Shown piece by piece: positions 17,939 through 29,500 of a stretch of DNA of 64,000 bases (the stretch's first letter is position 1; every line of letters starts with the position of its first letter). The notes below the pieces were generated by a model, which worked only from the letters and a program-made list of their open reading frames with translations, did no database searches and was not told the origin of the DNA. The stretch comes from Pseudanabaena frigida (GTDB lineage: Bacteria; Cyanobacteriota; Cyanobacteriia; Pseudanabaenales; Pseudanabaenaceae), in the NCBI GenBank assembly GCA_003242085.1, contig QBML01000025.1, positions 18,112-82,111 of the forward strand. Reading direction: 5' to 3'. A program made the position numbers and the translations under genes.

Positions 17939-20473
17939 TTAGCCGCCAACATTGAGCGTGGCGTTAGCAGGATCATAAGCTTCCATTTCTACCTTAACGG
18001 GTTGCACATTCCAGATATCATCACAATATTCCTTAATCGTGCGATCGCTGGAGAATTTGCCAGATCGTGCAACGTTGAGAATACTCATGGTTGTCCATTT
18101 TTCGACATCTTGATAGGCTGCACTGACTTTAGCCTGACAATCCGAATAGGCTTGATAATCCGCCAACAACATATAGTCATCGTGATACATCAATGAATCA
18201 ACTAGAGGCTTGAACAAGTCCTTATCGCCAGGGGAGAAATATCCCATGCCGAGGCGATCGAGAACATTGCGAAGTTCATCATTGCTTTGATAGTAGGTTT
18301 GAGGATTATAGCCTTCAGCTTTCTTCTGTTCAACTTCCGCAGCCGTCAGACCGAAGAGGAAGAAATTATCATCACCGACTTCTTCGCGGATCTCGATGTT
18401 TGCGCCATCAAGGGTTCCAATCGTCAAAGAACCATTCATTGTGAACTTCATGTTGCCAGTTCCCGAAGCTTCTTTACCTGCGGTGGAGACTTGTTCGGAC
18501 AAGTCAGCAGCAGGATAAATCAACTGACCGAGAGAAGCACTGAAGTTGGCAAGGAAGACAACTTTAATCCGACCTTGGACATCAGGATCGCGATTGACGA
18601 CATCAGCAACCGCGTTGATTGCTTTGATAATCAACTTCGCCATGAAGTATCCAGGAGCCGCTTTACCACCAAAGATAAAGGTACGAGGAGTAATATTGAT
18701 ACTAGGGTTTTGTTTGATTCTCAAATACAAACCGATGATGTGCAGTAGATCAAGATGCTGACGCTTGTACTCGTGAATCCGTTTTACTTGAATGTCAAAG
18801 ATGGAATTAACATCCACTTCCACGCCATTGTGAGTGCGGATATAATCGGCAATCTTTTGCTTGTTAGCCTGTTTAATCTGTCTCCAGCGATCGCGGAAAT
18901 CAGCATCGTCAACAAAGGCTTCCAGTTTGCGAAGTTCATCAAGATGCTTCAGCCAAGTGCCGCCGATCTTTTCGGAGATCAATTCCGACAAAGCAGGATT
19001 AGCTAGCAATACCCAACGACGTGGTGTAACTCCATTGGTCTTGTTATTAAACTTCTCTGGCCAAAGCTTATAGAAGTCTTTCAATACATCAGCTTTCAGC
19101 AATTCGGTGTGGAGAGCAGCTACACCATTGACTGCATGACTGCCGACTGTAGCAAGATTTGCCATCCGTACTTTTTTGCCGCCGCCTTCTTCGATAATCG
19201 ATAGACGCAACAGCAACTCATCATCATCAGGGAACCAAGTCTTGACATCCTGTAAGAAGCGATGATTGATTTCATAAATGATCTCCAAATGCCTTGGTAA
19301 TAGACTTTCAAAGAGAGGAACACCCCATCTTTCCAATGCTTCAGGCATGAGGGTATGGTTGGTGTAAGCAAAAGTGCTTTGGGTAATCCGCCATGCTTCA
19401 TCCCAAAACATGTGATGATCATCGACCAACAAACGCATCATTTCGGCAATGCTGATGGCGGGGTGAGTGTCATTTAACTGTACGGCGGCATGATCAGCAA
19501 GATTGTCTAGACGACCATACTTGGTGAGATGGCGACGAATGATATCTTGGAGCGAACAGGATACGAAGAAGAACTGCTGCTCTAGACGCAATTGACGACC
19601 TTGGGGGGTGTTGTCGTTGGGGTAAAGAACCTTGGAAATGGTTTCTGATTTAATCTTGGTTGCCACAGCGCCATCATAGTCGCCAGAGTTAAAGGCTTGG
19701 AAGTTAAAGTCTTCACCTGCTTCAGCTTTCCAGAGGCGGAGAGTATTAACGGTATTAGTTTGATAGCCAGGAACAGGGGTATCGTGGGGAATGCCTTCAA
19801 CCGTGAAGCTAGGAATCCAACGGGTATGCGGACGACCGCGATCGTCGTTATAAACTTCAGTATGACCGCCAAATTTGACTTGAACGGTGGATTCGTAGCG
19901 CACGACTTCCCAAGGATTGCCACACTTCAGCCATTTATCAGGAATCTCGACCTGCCAGCCATGCTGAATTGATTGATTGAAAATTCCAAATTCGTAGCGA
20001 ATTCCGTAGCCCATTGCAGGAATTTCGAGGGTAGCCAGAGAGTCGAGGAAACAAGCGGCTAAGCGTCCCAGTCCACCGTTACCTAATCCTGGATCGGGTT
20101 CTTGCTCTAGCAATTCGGTCAGGTCGAGTCCAGATTCCTTGACAGCTTGGGCGATCGATTCGTACAGATCCAGATTAATCAAGCTATTACCAAGATGTCG
20201 CCCCATTAGAAATTCGGCGGAAAGGTAATAAACAGTTTTGATATCTTGTTCGTGGTAGACCTTGAGGGTTTGAAGCCAACGTTGCAACAGGCGATCGCGT
20301 GTAGTGTACGACAACGCCATATAGTAGTCGGTAAAATTTGCCTGAGAACCGAGTTTGCCTTGAATGTAGAACAGGTTATCGGCAAAGGCTCGCTTGAGGG
20401 TTTCGATGCTTAAACCTGTGCGATCGTCTTCTACCGTAATATTGCTGGTTTGATTAGCAACATTTGTTTGCAT
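17939..20473 (-). CDS. glgP: Glycogen phosphorylase
   Basis: Releases glucose-1-phosphate from glycogen ends using phosphate and pyridoxal phosphate. The 844 residues are the usual length. Landmarks are EPDPGLGNGGLGRLAACFLD near the N terminus, VQVKRIHEYKRQHLD in the C-terminal domain and the PLP-lysine block EASGTGNMKFTMNGSLTIGT. The N terminus starts MQTNVANQTSNITVEDDRTG before the family core. It is one of three carbohydrate-mobilising loci in the window. Confidence 0.97.
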   Translation of the reverse strand: MQTNVANQTSNITVEDDRTGLSIETLKRAFADNLFYIQGKLGSQANFTDYYMALSYTTRDRLLQRWLQTLKVYHEQDIKTVYYLSAEFLMGRHLGNSLINLDLYESIAQAVKESGLDLTELLEQEPDPGLGNGGLGRLAACFLDSLATLEIPAMGYGIRYEFGIFNQSIQHGWQVEIPDKWLKCGNPWEVVRYESTVQVKFGGHTEVYNDDRGRPHTRWIPSFTVEGIPHDTPVPGYQTNTVNTLRLWKAEAGEDFNFQAFNSGDYDGAVATKIKSETISKVLYPNDNTPQGRQLRLEQQFFFVSCSLQDIIRRHLTKYGRLDNLADHAAVQLNDTHPAISIAEMMRLLVDDHHMFWDEAWRITQSTFAYTNHTLMPEALERWGVPLFESLLPRHLEIIYEINHRFLQDVKTWFPDDDELLLRLSIIEEGGGKKVRMANLATVGSHAVNGVAALHTELLKADVLKDFYKLWPEKFNNKTNGVTPRRWVLLANPALSELISEKIGGTWLKHLDELRKLEAFVDDADFRDRWRQIKQANKQKIADYIRTHNGVEVDVNSIFDIQVKRIHEYKRQHLDLLHIIGLYLRIKQNPSINITPRTFIFGGKAAPGYFMAKLIIKAINAVADVVNRDPDVQGRIKVVFLANFSASLGQLIYPAADLSEQVSTAGKEASGTGNMKFTMNGSLTIGTLDGANIEIREEVGDDNFFLFGLTAAEVEQKKAEGYNPQTYYQSNDELRNVLDRLGMGYFSPGDKDLFKPLVDSLMYHDDYMLLADYQAYSDCQAKVSAAYQDVEKWTTMSILNVARSGKFSSDRTIKEYCDDIWNVQPVKVEMEAYDPANATLNVGG

Positions 20474-20826
20474 AGAATTATTCCTGAATGGTTACTTGTC
20501 TTATTGCCGTTCTGCTGACCCTAAGGCGGAGGGTAATGCCCCTGTCCTATCCAACCATAAACTTTGAGATGTTGGACATTTATTAACTGAGAATTTATGT
20601 TTTGAGGGCGAAATATTTACGGTTTCCTGACATTGGCTTATATTTTTATGAAAAAAGCTAGGCTGATAAACTTTTTTCATAACTAGTACACCAAAACTTA
20701 GACATCTAAAATACTTACTACAATTTGCACGCTCTTTGAAAACAATATTTTTTGCTGGGATTGTTATACAGCAATACTTCTAGTAGTAAAAAAGGAATTT
20801 TGCCAACAACCCTAGTAAAACACTCT

Positions 20827-22650
20827 ATGAATTCCAACAAAATATTCAATAGAATCAATATTTCTTGGTGGATTGATAATGCAATTCTTGCTGCTGTTTA
20901 TTTCATAATTTGTGCATTAGTCCTAAAATTACCGCAATCAGTACTCGGTGCACCACTTTTTCCTTCTGCTGGTATTGCAGTCGGAGCTTTATTGGCAAGG
21001 GGGCGATCGCGATTTTGGGGTGTATTTTTGGGGGCAGCACTAAATAGTCTTTTAATTGTCAAAGCACCTATATTTTTTGCGATTATTGCTGGAGCTATAC
21101 CTGCGATTGGAGCTTTAGTCTCCACGACGTTAATACTATTTTTTAACCATAAAAATTATTTTTTAGGATACGTTAAACATTTTGTCCTATTCACTCTAGC
21201 AATTACTTTTGGTGGAACTCTCATCCAGGCATTACTAGGAACTTTGAATGTATTGTGGGCAGGATTAATTCCATCGTCAATATATTTTAATGTTGTATGG
21301 AGTTGGTGGGTTGGAGATGCTGTAGGTGTTTTAGTGTTTGCACCTCTAACTTTGGTGTGGTGGAATAAACAATCAAGGATAAAATTTAATAATAAACTCA
21401 ATCATAAATTTAATAGCAAATTTAACTATACTGAACTGTTATTTGTTTCGATTGGCTTAGTTTTTGTAAATTATTTTGTACTAATAGAAAGCAAACCAAT
21501 TGAATATTTATTGTTGCCGCCTTTGCTATGGTCAGCCTTTAGGCTTGGAGAAAAAATAACCACTTTATTCGTAACAAGTATTACTATGGTTGCTGCTATT
21601 AGCACAGCCTATAAAATTGGCGTTTTCTATAAAGTTTCTGAAGATAATAACTCCTTGTTGTTACTGCAATTGTTTATGGGAGTAATTTCTATAACAACAA
21701 TTACTGTGTTGTCCCTAGTAGCTGAAAACAATCGAGCTGCTGAAGAACTACAGGAACAAGTAATTCTGAAAAGTCAACTATACGATCGTCTAGATCTAGT
21801 TAACAAAAACTTAGAGAATATTATAGATGAGAGAACTAGCGAATTAGTCGCAGCTAATCGGGAAATTAGCTTTCTAAATCAGCAATTAACTGTAGAAAAC
21901 TTCCGTATGAGTTCGGAACTAGCGGTTACTCGGAAGCTGCAAGAAATGATTTTGCCAAGAACAAAAGAGTTAAATAGTATTAAAGAACTAGATATTGTGG
22001 GGTTTATGGAACCTGCTGATGAAGTAGGTGGTGACTATTATGATGTTTTACAACAAGATGGGCGTATAAAAATTGGTATAGGGGATGTTACAGGGCACGG
22101 ATTAGAAAGTGGGGTAATTACGATCATGGTACAAACTGCGATCCGCGCTTTACTAATTAATGGTGAAACCGATCCGATAAAGTTTTTATCTACGGTTAAT
22201 CGTACGATTTATAAAAATATTCAGCGAATGGATTCTGATAAAAATTTAAGCCTCATTCTCATGGACTATCATGAAAACATTCTGCATTTAAGCGGGCAGC
22301 ATGAAAGCGTCATCGTGGTTCGAGCAGATGGGAAAATAGAGATTATCGACACTGATTCGTTGGGATTTCCGATTGGTTTAACGGATGAGATTACAGAATT
22401 TATTTTTGAAGTGAAAATTCAATTAAACTTAGGAGATGTAGTTGTCTTATATACCGATGGTATTACTGAAGCAGAGAACCAAAATAAGAAACAATATGGC
22501 ATAGAAAGACTAATTAAAGTAACTAGTGAAGCTTATCAACAAACAGTTGAACAAATTAGAGAGATTGTAATTGCCGATGTTCGAGAGTTTATAGGTTCCA
22601 ATAAAGTCTATGATGATATTACTTTTGTCGTTATAAAACGGAAAATCTAA
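20827..22650 (+). CDS. MASE1 membrane sensor with SpoIIE-type PP2C phosphatase
   Basis: A signalling protein of about 607 residues (607 from the ATG at 20827; an in-frame TTG at 20752 would add 25). The first 300 residues hold about eight hydrophobic segments and PLFPSAGIAVGALLARGRSR, typical of the MASE1 sensory domain. A coiled coil follows, then a SpoIIE/RsbU phosphatase: PADEVGGDYYDVL, GDVTGHGLESGV and VLYTDGITEAEN carry the metal-binding aspartates. Such enzymes usually dephosphorylate anti-sigma antagonists. No partner is encoded nearby. Confidence 0.88.
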   Translation: MNSNKIFNRINISWWIDNAILAAVYFIICALVLKLPQSVLGAPLFPSAGIAVGALLARGRSRFWGVFLGAALNSLLIVKAPIFFAIIAGAIPAIGALVSTTLILFFNHKNYFLGYVKHFVLFTLAITFGGTLIQALLGTLNVLWAGLIPSSIYFNVVWSWWVGDAVGVLVFAPLTLVWWNKQSRIKFNNKLNHKFNSKFNYTELLFVSIGLVFVNYFVLIESKPIEYLLLPPLLWSAFRLGEKITTLFVTSITMVAAISTAYKIGVFYKVSEDNNSLLLLQLFMGVISITTITVLSLVAENNRAAEELQEQVILKSQLYDRLDLVNKNLENIIDERTSELVAANREISFLNQQLTVENFRMSSELAVTRKLQEMILPRTKELNSIKELDIVGFMEPADEVGGDYYDVLQQDGRIKIGIGDVTGHGLESGVITIMVQTAIRALLINGETDPIKFLSTVNRTIYKNIQRMDSDKNLSLILMDYHENILHLSGQHESVIVVRADGKIEIIDTDSLGFPIGLTDEITEFIFEVKIQLNLGDVVVLYTDGITEAENQNKKQYGIERLIKVTSEAYQQTVEQIREIVIADVREFIGSNKVYDDITFVVIKRKI

Positions 22651-22707
22651 TTTCAAATATTTTCTGTCTGTGAACTAAGTAACTGGGTGCAATTAAATAT
22701 AAAATCC

Positions 22708-22747
22708 AAAAACCTGTGGCGCACGCTGCGCGTGCGCCACAGGTTTT
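22708..22747 (+). terminator. Hairpin after the SpoIIE gene
   Basis: A perfect GC-rich stem, AAAACCTGTGGCGCACG with its complement around CTGCG, ending in TTTT. Good terminator shape. Confidence 0.7.
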
Positions 22748-22850
22748 GACTCTGATTTTTGATTATGCCTAGCTACTTATTGCCGAAATTATCAGCGCAA
22801 ACTACTCATTTAAATTTTCTTATTTTTCCTAAAAAACATAGTCGATATTT

Positions 22851-24314
22851 ATGCATGGAACAGCTAATAATTTAGGAGAAGCGATCGCCCAAAGCCCGAT
22901 CGCTTTAGTCTGGCATCGGCGCGACTTACGAATTGATGACAATCCTGCTTTGCATGAAGCGATCGCGCAGGTTGGGGAGCGGGGGATCGTGATGGGACTA
23001 TTCATTTTCGATCCTGATATTCTCGATGATGGAGTAACTGAAGGTAGTAAGGTTGATTTCATGCTGGGGTGTTTGCGTGAGTTGCAAGCTAACTATCGAC
23101 GGTTGGGCAGTGAATTGTTATTTACGATCGGTCATCCTGTTAATTCGATTTGTGAATTAGCTAAGAAGATTAGTGTAAGTCATGTCTTTTTCAATCAAGA
23201 TGTGGAACCCTTTGCAATTAAACGCGATCGCGCAGCAACTCAGGCTCTACAAGAAATCGGTGTCAAAGTTCAGAGTTTTATTGATATTGGTTTGATTGCA
23301 CCAGATGCGATCGCCACTCAGTCTGGAGAACCCTATAAGGTTTACACCCCATTTTGGCGTAATTGGCAAAGCAAACCAAAGCCAAGTCCTTTTGATACGC
23401 CACAGAAATTAAACGGGTTAGAAAGTTATGAGAATCTGCCAGTAATTTCTTTGCCTAGTTTACGTGAACTCAAATTTATTAACGATATTACTTTGCCGAA
23501 AGCTGGTGAAGCTGCTGCTTTAGAACTATTAGTCAGCTTTTGCGATGGCAATGGGATTTTGCGTTATCAAACGGAGAGAGATTTTCCTGCCCACACTGGG
23601 ACATCCTCACTAAGCCCGCATTTGCGCTTTGGGACAGTGGGGATCAGGAGAGTTTGGGAAGCAGCGATCGCCTCAGAGCAAATTGCTCGGAGCGAAGAAG
23701 AATCAACAGGAATCACCACATGGAAACAAGAACTAGCATGGCGCGAGTTCTATCAGCACGTACTTTTTTACTTCCCTGAGTTAGAAACAGGTGCATATCG
23801 TCCACAAATGCGAAATTTTCCTTGGGATGATGACGAGGAGAAATTTGTGGCTTGGTGTGAGGGGCTCACAGGCTATCCGATTGTCGATGCGGCGATGCGT
23901 CAACTCAACCAAACTGGTTGGATGCATAACCGTTGTCGAATGATCGTCGCTAGTTTTTTGACTAAGGATTTAATTATCAATTGGCAATGGGGCGAACGCT
24001 ATTTCATGCAGAAGCTATTAGATGGGGACTTAGCGGCAAATAATGGCGGATGGCAATGGAGCGCCTCTAGTGGCATGGATCCAAAACCTTTACGGATTTT
24101 TAATCCTGCTTCACAAGCTCGTAAATACGATCCCGACGGAGAATATATTTTGCGATGGTTGCCTGAATTACGTGGTTTAACGATCGCCGAATTATTAAGT
24201 GGCAACATCCCACCGCACCAATGCGATCGCCGTAATTACCCTTTGCCGATTGTCGATCATAATATTCAGCAGCAAAAGTTTAAAAAGCTCTATCAAGATT
24301 GCAAAATTATTTAA
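22851..24314 (+). CDS. phr: Deoxyribodipyrimidine photolyase (class I type)
   Basis: Repairs UV-induced cyclobutane dimers with blue light and FAD. The 487 residues begin with the antenna-domain block VWHRRDLRIDDNPALHEAIA and carry the FAD/DNA-binding WKQELAWREFYQHVL and NGGWQWSASSGMDPKPLRIF with the conserved tryptophans. Length and motifs fit the class I CPD photolyase. Its 3' end abuts a P-loop gene. Confidence 0.95.
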   Translation: MHGTANNLGEAIAQSPIALVWHRRDLRIDDNPALHEAIAQVGERGIVMGLFIFDPDILDDGVTEGSKVDFMLGCLRELQANYRRLGSELLFTIGHPVNSICELAKKISVSHVFFNQDVEPFAIKRDRAATQALQEIGVKVQSFIDIGLIAPDAIATQSGEPYKVYTPFWRNWQSKPKPSPFDTPQKLNGLESYENLPVISLPSLRELKFINDITLPKAGEAAALELLVSFCDGNGILRYQTERDFPAHTGTSSLSPHLRFGTVGIRRVWEAAIASEQIARSEEESTGITTWKQELAWREFYQHVLFYFPELETGAYRPQMRNFPWDDDEEKFVAWCEGLTGYPIVDAAMRQLNQTGWMHNRCRMIVASFLTKDLIINWQWGERYFMQKLLDGDLAANNGGWQWSASSGMDPKPLRIFNPASQARKYDPDGEYILRWLPELRGLTIAELLSGNIPPHQCDRRNYPLPIVDHNIQQQKFKKLYQDCKII

Positions 24315-24367
24315 GTCGTATTTCGGAAAGCCATGCTTTGCGTAACTTGCTGAAATCTTGGTTTGCT

Positions 24368-24967
24368 ATGATGGCTGGTCTAAATCTCTCTGATGATAAA
24401 ACTATGCAAAAAGCTCTGCAAAAAGGTTTTCAGAGTTGCGGTCAACGCATTTCTATTGTCGGGACTTCGGGATCGGGGAAAACGACCTTAGCGCGTCAAG
24501 TTGCTCATCAGCTTCAGATGCCTCATATAGAGTTAGATGCACTACATTGGGAGCCAAACTGGACTGAGGCTGAGGATCGAGTATTTCGCGATCGCATATC
24601 AGAAAGTTTGAGTGGCGATCGCTGGGTTGTTGATGGCAACTACAGCAAAGTTCGTCCGATTATTTGGAGCAAAGCCTACACAGTTATATTTCTGGATTAC
24701 CCTTTTTGGCTAGTAATATCGCAACTGCTGCGACGCACCTTAAAACGGTCTTTGTCTCAAGAAGAATTATGGAGTGGCAATCGGGAAAGCCTTCGTAAAG
24801 CATTCTTAAGTCAAGATTCCATTTTGATGTGGATGTTGAAAACCTATGCCAAAAACCGTAAAAAGTATCCTGCTTTACTAAATCAACCAGAGTACTCACA
24901 TTTATCCTTTATTCACTTGCGATCGCGCAAAGACACTGACGCATGGTTGTTAAGCCTACTCGACTAG
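24368..24967 (+). CDS. Adenylate kinase/topology-modulation-like P-loop protein
   Basis: A kinase-fold NTPase. From the ATG at 24368 it has 199 residues; a TTG at 24299 would overlap phr. The Walker A is GTSGSGKTTLARQVA, followed by IELDALHWEPNW, a signature of the FlaR/topology-modulation group whose substrate is unknown. An Arg-rich lid (LLRRTLKRS) fits a small-molecule kinase. It is downstream of phr on the same strand and overlaps the convergent patatin gene by 4 bases. Confidence 0.75.
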   Translation: MMAGLNLSDDKTMQKALQKGFQSCGQRISIVGTSGSGKTTLARQVAHQLQMPHIELDALHWEPNWTEAEDRVFRDRISESLSGDRWVVDGNYSKVRPIIWSKAYTVIFLDYPFWLVISQLLRRTLKRSLSQEELWSGNRESLRKAFLSQDSILMWMLKTYAKNRKKYPALLNQPEYSHLSFIHLRSRKDTDAWLLSLLD

Positions 24968-25899
24968 TCGGCTAAAATTTCCCGCAATTTAGGAATACAA
25001 CGCCGAGTTTTTTGATAACCCTCTTCGATGATTAAATCGGCTTGATGAAAATCAAAAATCCCAAATTTACTTAAATCGGGCTCAACTAGCAGTTCAGGGG
25101 CATCAATTTCTAAATTTAATCTTGTGACTTTCTGCTCCATGATATTGATCGTTGTGCCGATAATGTCAAAGATATTGATTTGAGGGCTTTCTGTCGGCGA
25201 CCATTGTTCGAGCTTTGCTTTAAATTTTTCGGTCAAAGTCTGGTACTGAGATCTGATCGCAGTGACAAATTCTAATTCAAGATTACTTTCAGGAACTTCT
25301 TCTTCAAGTACTATCTCCTCCACATCAGAACTTACAACTACTTCCGCTAAATAATTGTGATTGAGATTCACGGCTAACACTACATCCGCTCCCATCTCGC
25401 GGACTACATTCACAGGTACGGGGTTGACAATGCCACCGTCGCCAAGATACATGTCATTTTTTCTAAAAGGAGTAAATACTCCTGGCATAGAGATGCTGGC
25501 TCGAATCGCATCCGCCATCAATCCCGAGCGCAATCGTACTTCTTGCCCTGAGATTAAGTCTGTTGCCACGCAACAAAAGGGAATTTGGGCTTCTTCGATT
25601 TTGAGATTTTTAATATGTTCGGTCAGTAGGTCATAGATCTTATTGCCGTCTAAAAGTCCTTGCTTGGGGAATACCAAATCAAAATAGGAGAGCATGATTT
25701 TCCAATCCAATTCAAGCACAAATGCTTCCAGTGCTTTGATTTCTCCTGCTGCACATACCCCTCCGACAAATGCGCCAATACTAGAACCAGCAATATAACT
25801 AATTGGGATTTCAGCTTTAGTTAATGCTTTAATTACGCCAATATGCGCCCACCCTCTTGCTCCACCACTGCCTAGAGCTAATCCTAAAGTTTTAGTCAT
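24964..25899 (-). CDS. Patatin-like phospholipase
   Basis: Predicted cytoplasmic lipid acyl hydrolase of the RssA/patatin family, 311 residues. The oxyanion loop GSGGARGWAHIG (residues 10-21), the nucleophile elbow GSSIG with Ser40 and the DGG dyad motif (LGDGGIVNP) are all present, so the catalytic pair looks complete. A long acidic insertion (VEEIVLEEEVPESNLELEF) separates the core from the C-terminal helix. Substrate unknown. Confidence 0.88.
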   Translation of the reverse strand: MTKTLGLALGSGGARGWAHIGVIKALTKAEIPISYIAGSSIGAFVGGVCAAGEIKALEAFVLELDWKIMLSYFDLVFPKQGLLDGNKIYDLLTEHIKNLKIEEAQIPFCCVATDLISGQEVRLRSGLMADAIRASISMPGVFTPFRKNDMYLGDGGIVNPVPVNVVREMGADVVLAVNLNHNYLAEVVVSSDVEEIVLEEEVPESNLELEFVTAIRSQYQTLTEKFKAKLEQWSPTESPQINIFDIIGTTINIMEQKVTRLNLEIDAPELLVEPDLSKFGIFDFHQADLIIEEGYQKTRRCIPKLREILAD

Positions 25900-25941
25900 A
25901 CCCTATCAAATTTATAAACTTTATAGATTTTTACAAGCATA

Positions 25942-26045
25942 TAGCAATACAAGAGATAGTTAGGAAAAATCAAAACCCAAATAAAGAAAGGCGGCGCATC
26001 GCGCCGCCTTTCTTTATTTGGGTTGAGAAAAACCTTACATTGCTA
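25942..26045. repeat. Palindromic mini-element copy B
   Basis: About 104 bp with ends TAGCAATAC and ATTGCTA and a central hairpin, arms ATCAAAACCCAAATAAAGAA and complement around GGCGGCGCATCGCGCCGCC. The left outside base pair is TA. Member of the family described under findings. Confidence 0.8.
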
Positions 26046-26113
26046 CAAGAGGTTTTTCTCAACCTAAATTGGAAATGAAAAAATCAAAAAAGTATTGCCT
26101 TACTGATTTTTGC

Positions 26114-26560
26114 TTATTTTTGATTAGAGGCTTGTAACTCATTGAGTTGGATGTTTTGACTGCGGATACGGCGGGATAGTAACCGAATAATATTTACAGC
26201 AATATCAGGAGTCTCATCGATCGCCTCGTAAAGTTGTTGCTGTGTTAACACCAGACAATCACAGCTGGAAATCGCTGTTACTGAAGCCGATCGCGGCTCG
26301 GCATCAAATAGTGACATTTCGCCAAAGCAGCTCCCTTTATCTAAAACTGCTAAATCCTTATCTCCTAAATGTACCCGAACTTTCCCTGCTACCACGATGT
26401 AAAGCGATCGGCCTTCTTGACCTTGAGCAAAAATCATTTTGCCAGATGGATATGATACCTCGTTCATGATCGAAGCAAGACGCACCAAGAAGTCATCACG
26501 CAACTCCTTAAAAATTGGAACGCCTCGTACTAATAACAACCGATCAATACTGGTTAGCAT
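26114..26560 (-). CDS. Cyclic nucleotide-binding domain protein
   Basis: A 148-residue protein that is one cNMP-binding domain with no output domain. The phosphate-binding cassette reads FGEMSLFDAEPRSASV and keeps the Glu and Arg that contact the ribose and phosphate, so ligand binding is plausible. Its ATG comes one codon after the TAG that ends the upstream transporter-HEAT gene, and both are in the same frame. It therefore looks like the detached C-terminal domain of that protein. Confidence 0.88.
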   Translation of the reverse strand: MLTSIDRLLLVRGVPIFKELRDDFLVRLASIMNEVSYPSGKMIFAQGQEGRSLYIVVAGKVRVHLGDKDLAVLDKGSCFGEMSLFDAEPRSASVTAISSCDCLVLTQQQLYEAIDETPDIAVNIIRLLSRRIRSQNIQLNELQASNQK

Positions 26561-26563
26561 CGC

Positions 26564-29500
26564 CTAAGACTCCCCATACCCATTTGGTTTGCCGATCATT
26601 CTGGCTTTTATTTCAGTATCAATTTCTTTCCTCTCATGGGAATTATCACTTAGATTTAGGGTGTTTTCCCCATTATTTTGAAAATAATATGAAATTGCTC
26701 TAGCTTGAGCTAGCACTAAGGAATCACGATCCTTTAATAAATGCGGCAATATTTTAACTAGCGATCTTGGCGAAGCAATTTGTAAGTAAGAAATCACTGC
26801 CTCTCTCACAAAACCTGTTGGATGTTCCAAACACTTTAGCATTGCCTCCGCAGGTAAGCTCCAAAATTGAGTTCGTGCTATATGAAAACAGCAAGCTAAT
26901 GTCCAGTCCGACAAACAATAGCGCAGATCCACGAGCTGCTGTAATCGCCTGAGTGGAGATAGTGGTTTATAAGGATGAATCACTGAAAGGATACTTAACT
27001 TATCAGCAATCGATCGACTATCAACTACCGATAATAAAACTTGCTTAACACTTAGATCGACAGTATTGTCCAAAATTTCCATACCGCGAGCGAGGCTACT
27101 CTTAGAGCCTGACAGAATATTAAAAGCAGCTGCTTGAATTGCCGATGCCGAGTAAAGTAGCTTCATCAACAGAAAAATCCTCTCCAAGCTATCAATCGCC
27201 TCATTTTGGAGCGCCTCTAGCAATAAGGATGTCTCTGTTGTCGAAACTCGATCCGACGGCATATCCTCAACCCCAGCCCAAGCTTCTGTCATCACTCCTA
27301 GTTCTTGAATTACCATTTTTTCAATTCCGCTGCGACCAATAAGCTCAAGGATTGTCTCAATGCCCTGTTCTTGAGGAATTCGAATCAAGGTACGCAAAAT
27401 TTGACGTCGATGCTTACCCCAAGATTTTGGCAAATTGTTGGCAAGTACCGAAATTGAAGTTGGCGTTGCGATTTCTCCTAGAATGTCCCATGCTTGAATG
27501 CGAACATTATCAGGACTACGGTGGCTATAGGCTAGTTCTAGCAATGCACTAATTGCATCGTCACCAAGCATAACTAGTGCTTCATGAGCGGCTTTACGAG
27601 TGGCTTTGTAATGTAAACCACGGATAATCGAAGGGAAATATTCGCTTGCCCTTGTCGCTGCGATCGCTCTCAGTAACGCACAACGCACCTCTATCGAAGG
27701 ATCTTGTAGTAATTGCGGCACATAAAATCGTAAAGACTGCATAAAGGCAGCTTCAGCTAATGCTCGACAGCCCAGAACTCTTTCGGGCTGTGACGAACTC
27801 GTAATCATATGCCGCAAAGTATTTGTTGCCTCAGCTACCTGTGATGAAGCTCCTAGACGCATCATTAGTGCAACAGCAGTACCACGAATAATGGGGTTTT
27901 GCTCTGGCCCCAAATAGTTTCGCAAGCTATCGATGTCACGGTTCTTTTCGTCAGCCAACAATACGTAGCGCAGACACAAAGCCTGTACTTGAGGCGATGC
28001 ATGGGGTGACTGCATCACTTCACGAATATATGGCAAATACTTTGGCTCAGGATTTTCCAACATGGCATCAATGCTTTGCGCCTGTAAGTCTGGAGTCATC
28101 TGAGATAGTAATGGCGCAAGGGACTCACCTACGGCCTGTGGTGCAATTTGTGTTAATAAATCGATGCAAACTGATTGCTCGATTTGCGTGTCTGCTCTGG
28201 TCATTGACTCAGACACTGCTCGTCGTAGTTCGCGAGTATCTACAGCCAACAAACTCAGTTGTCCTCTCTCCACACTTTGAATTAAAAGCTCTAAATATCC
28301 CCGCCGTAGCAACCAGATAATTACGACCCAAACTATAGCGACTAGGACAATTACCGCCGCAAACCAATGGGAGAAAATATCTACGCCAATGCGCTGCTGT
28401 TTAAAAATTTCGCTAACAACCCAAATCAAAACCCCCGCCCCACCAGTTGCCAAAGGATCGGCGATCCCTCTAACAAAGGATTGAATTTGACTGCGAAACA
28501 GATCTGGCACCGCTTGAAACAGGGTAGGCGCAGTTGCTGCCACAATCGTAAAGCGAAATAGTTCGTCAAAAAACTTTAAAACCACAAAGCCTGCTAGTAA
28601 GCCAAACGGAGCAAAGCCTGCGATTGTGCCTGTGATGATAATGCCTATAGGTGGCATCAGTACCGCAAAAAATACCCCAATTCGCTCAATGATTCGACTA
28701 GAGCCAAAAAGCTGTAATGTCAGCTTGAAAACTCCCATTATCCCGCCAAATATTCCTAAAAAGCTCCCGATCGCTTCTTCTGTTTTTAGATTAGTTTCGA
28801 GTTGCGTCTGATACTGAAACTCGATCATAAAGAACAAGATTTGAGCAGCGATAAAAAAGCCAAATAGGAGCCATACATATTTACGGAGGTTGCCCTGTAG
28901 AGAGCGGGGGGTGAGGTCACTATCTTCTTCACCGTTATAAACTGAGTTAGGAAATGCTTGGCGATAGCGAGTACTCAGATAAAACAGCAAACACGAACCC
29001 ATAAATAGCATCAAGCAGGTTGCGATGGTCATGTTTGCTGCCCCAACCCAACTTACCAAAAAGGGATAGGAAAACCCGCCCACAATTTCGGCAACAATAA
29101 TTCCCGTGCTAATTAATGGAAATGCTCGTTTGATTTCACGAATATTAAATAATTGATTGGCAGCAATATCGTTATTGATATTACTAAGTACATAAATGCC
29201 TTCAACCCATAGTCGAATTCCAAATACGGCTGCCAAGTATATAAATGTGCCTTTTTGCATGAGTCCCATCCATGCAAGTGGCAGTGGTAATGCTAGTAAA
29301 AAGGAGATACCCAGCATCACCCAACGTAAGGGGAAAAGTTTTTGTAGCCACGAGTAGAAAACTCCAAAAGCGGTAACTACAAAAGCGGTAGCAATATAGA
29401 CCCAAGTGAGATTTTCGGCTTTATAGGCTTCAAGAAATAAGGTAGAACTAGAATACTCAAGCCATACCGCTCCGATCGATGTCGCACAATAAAATAAAAA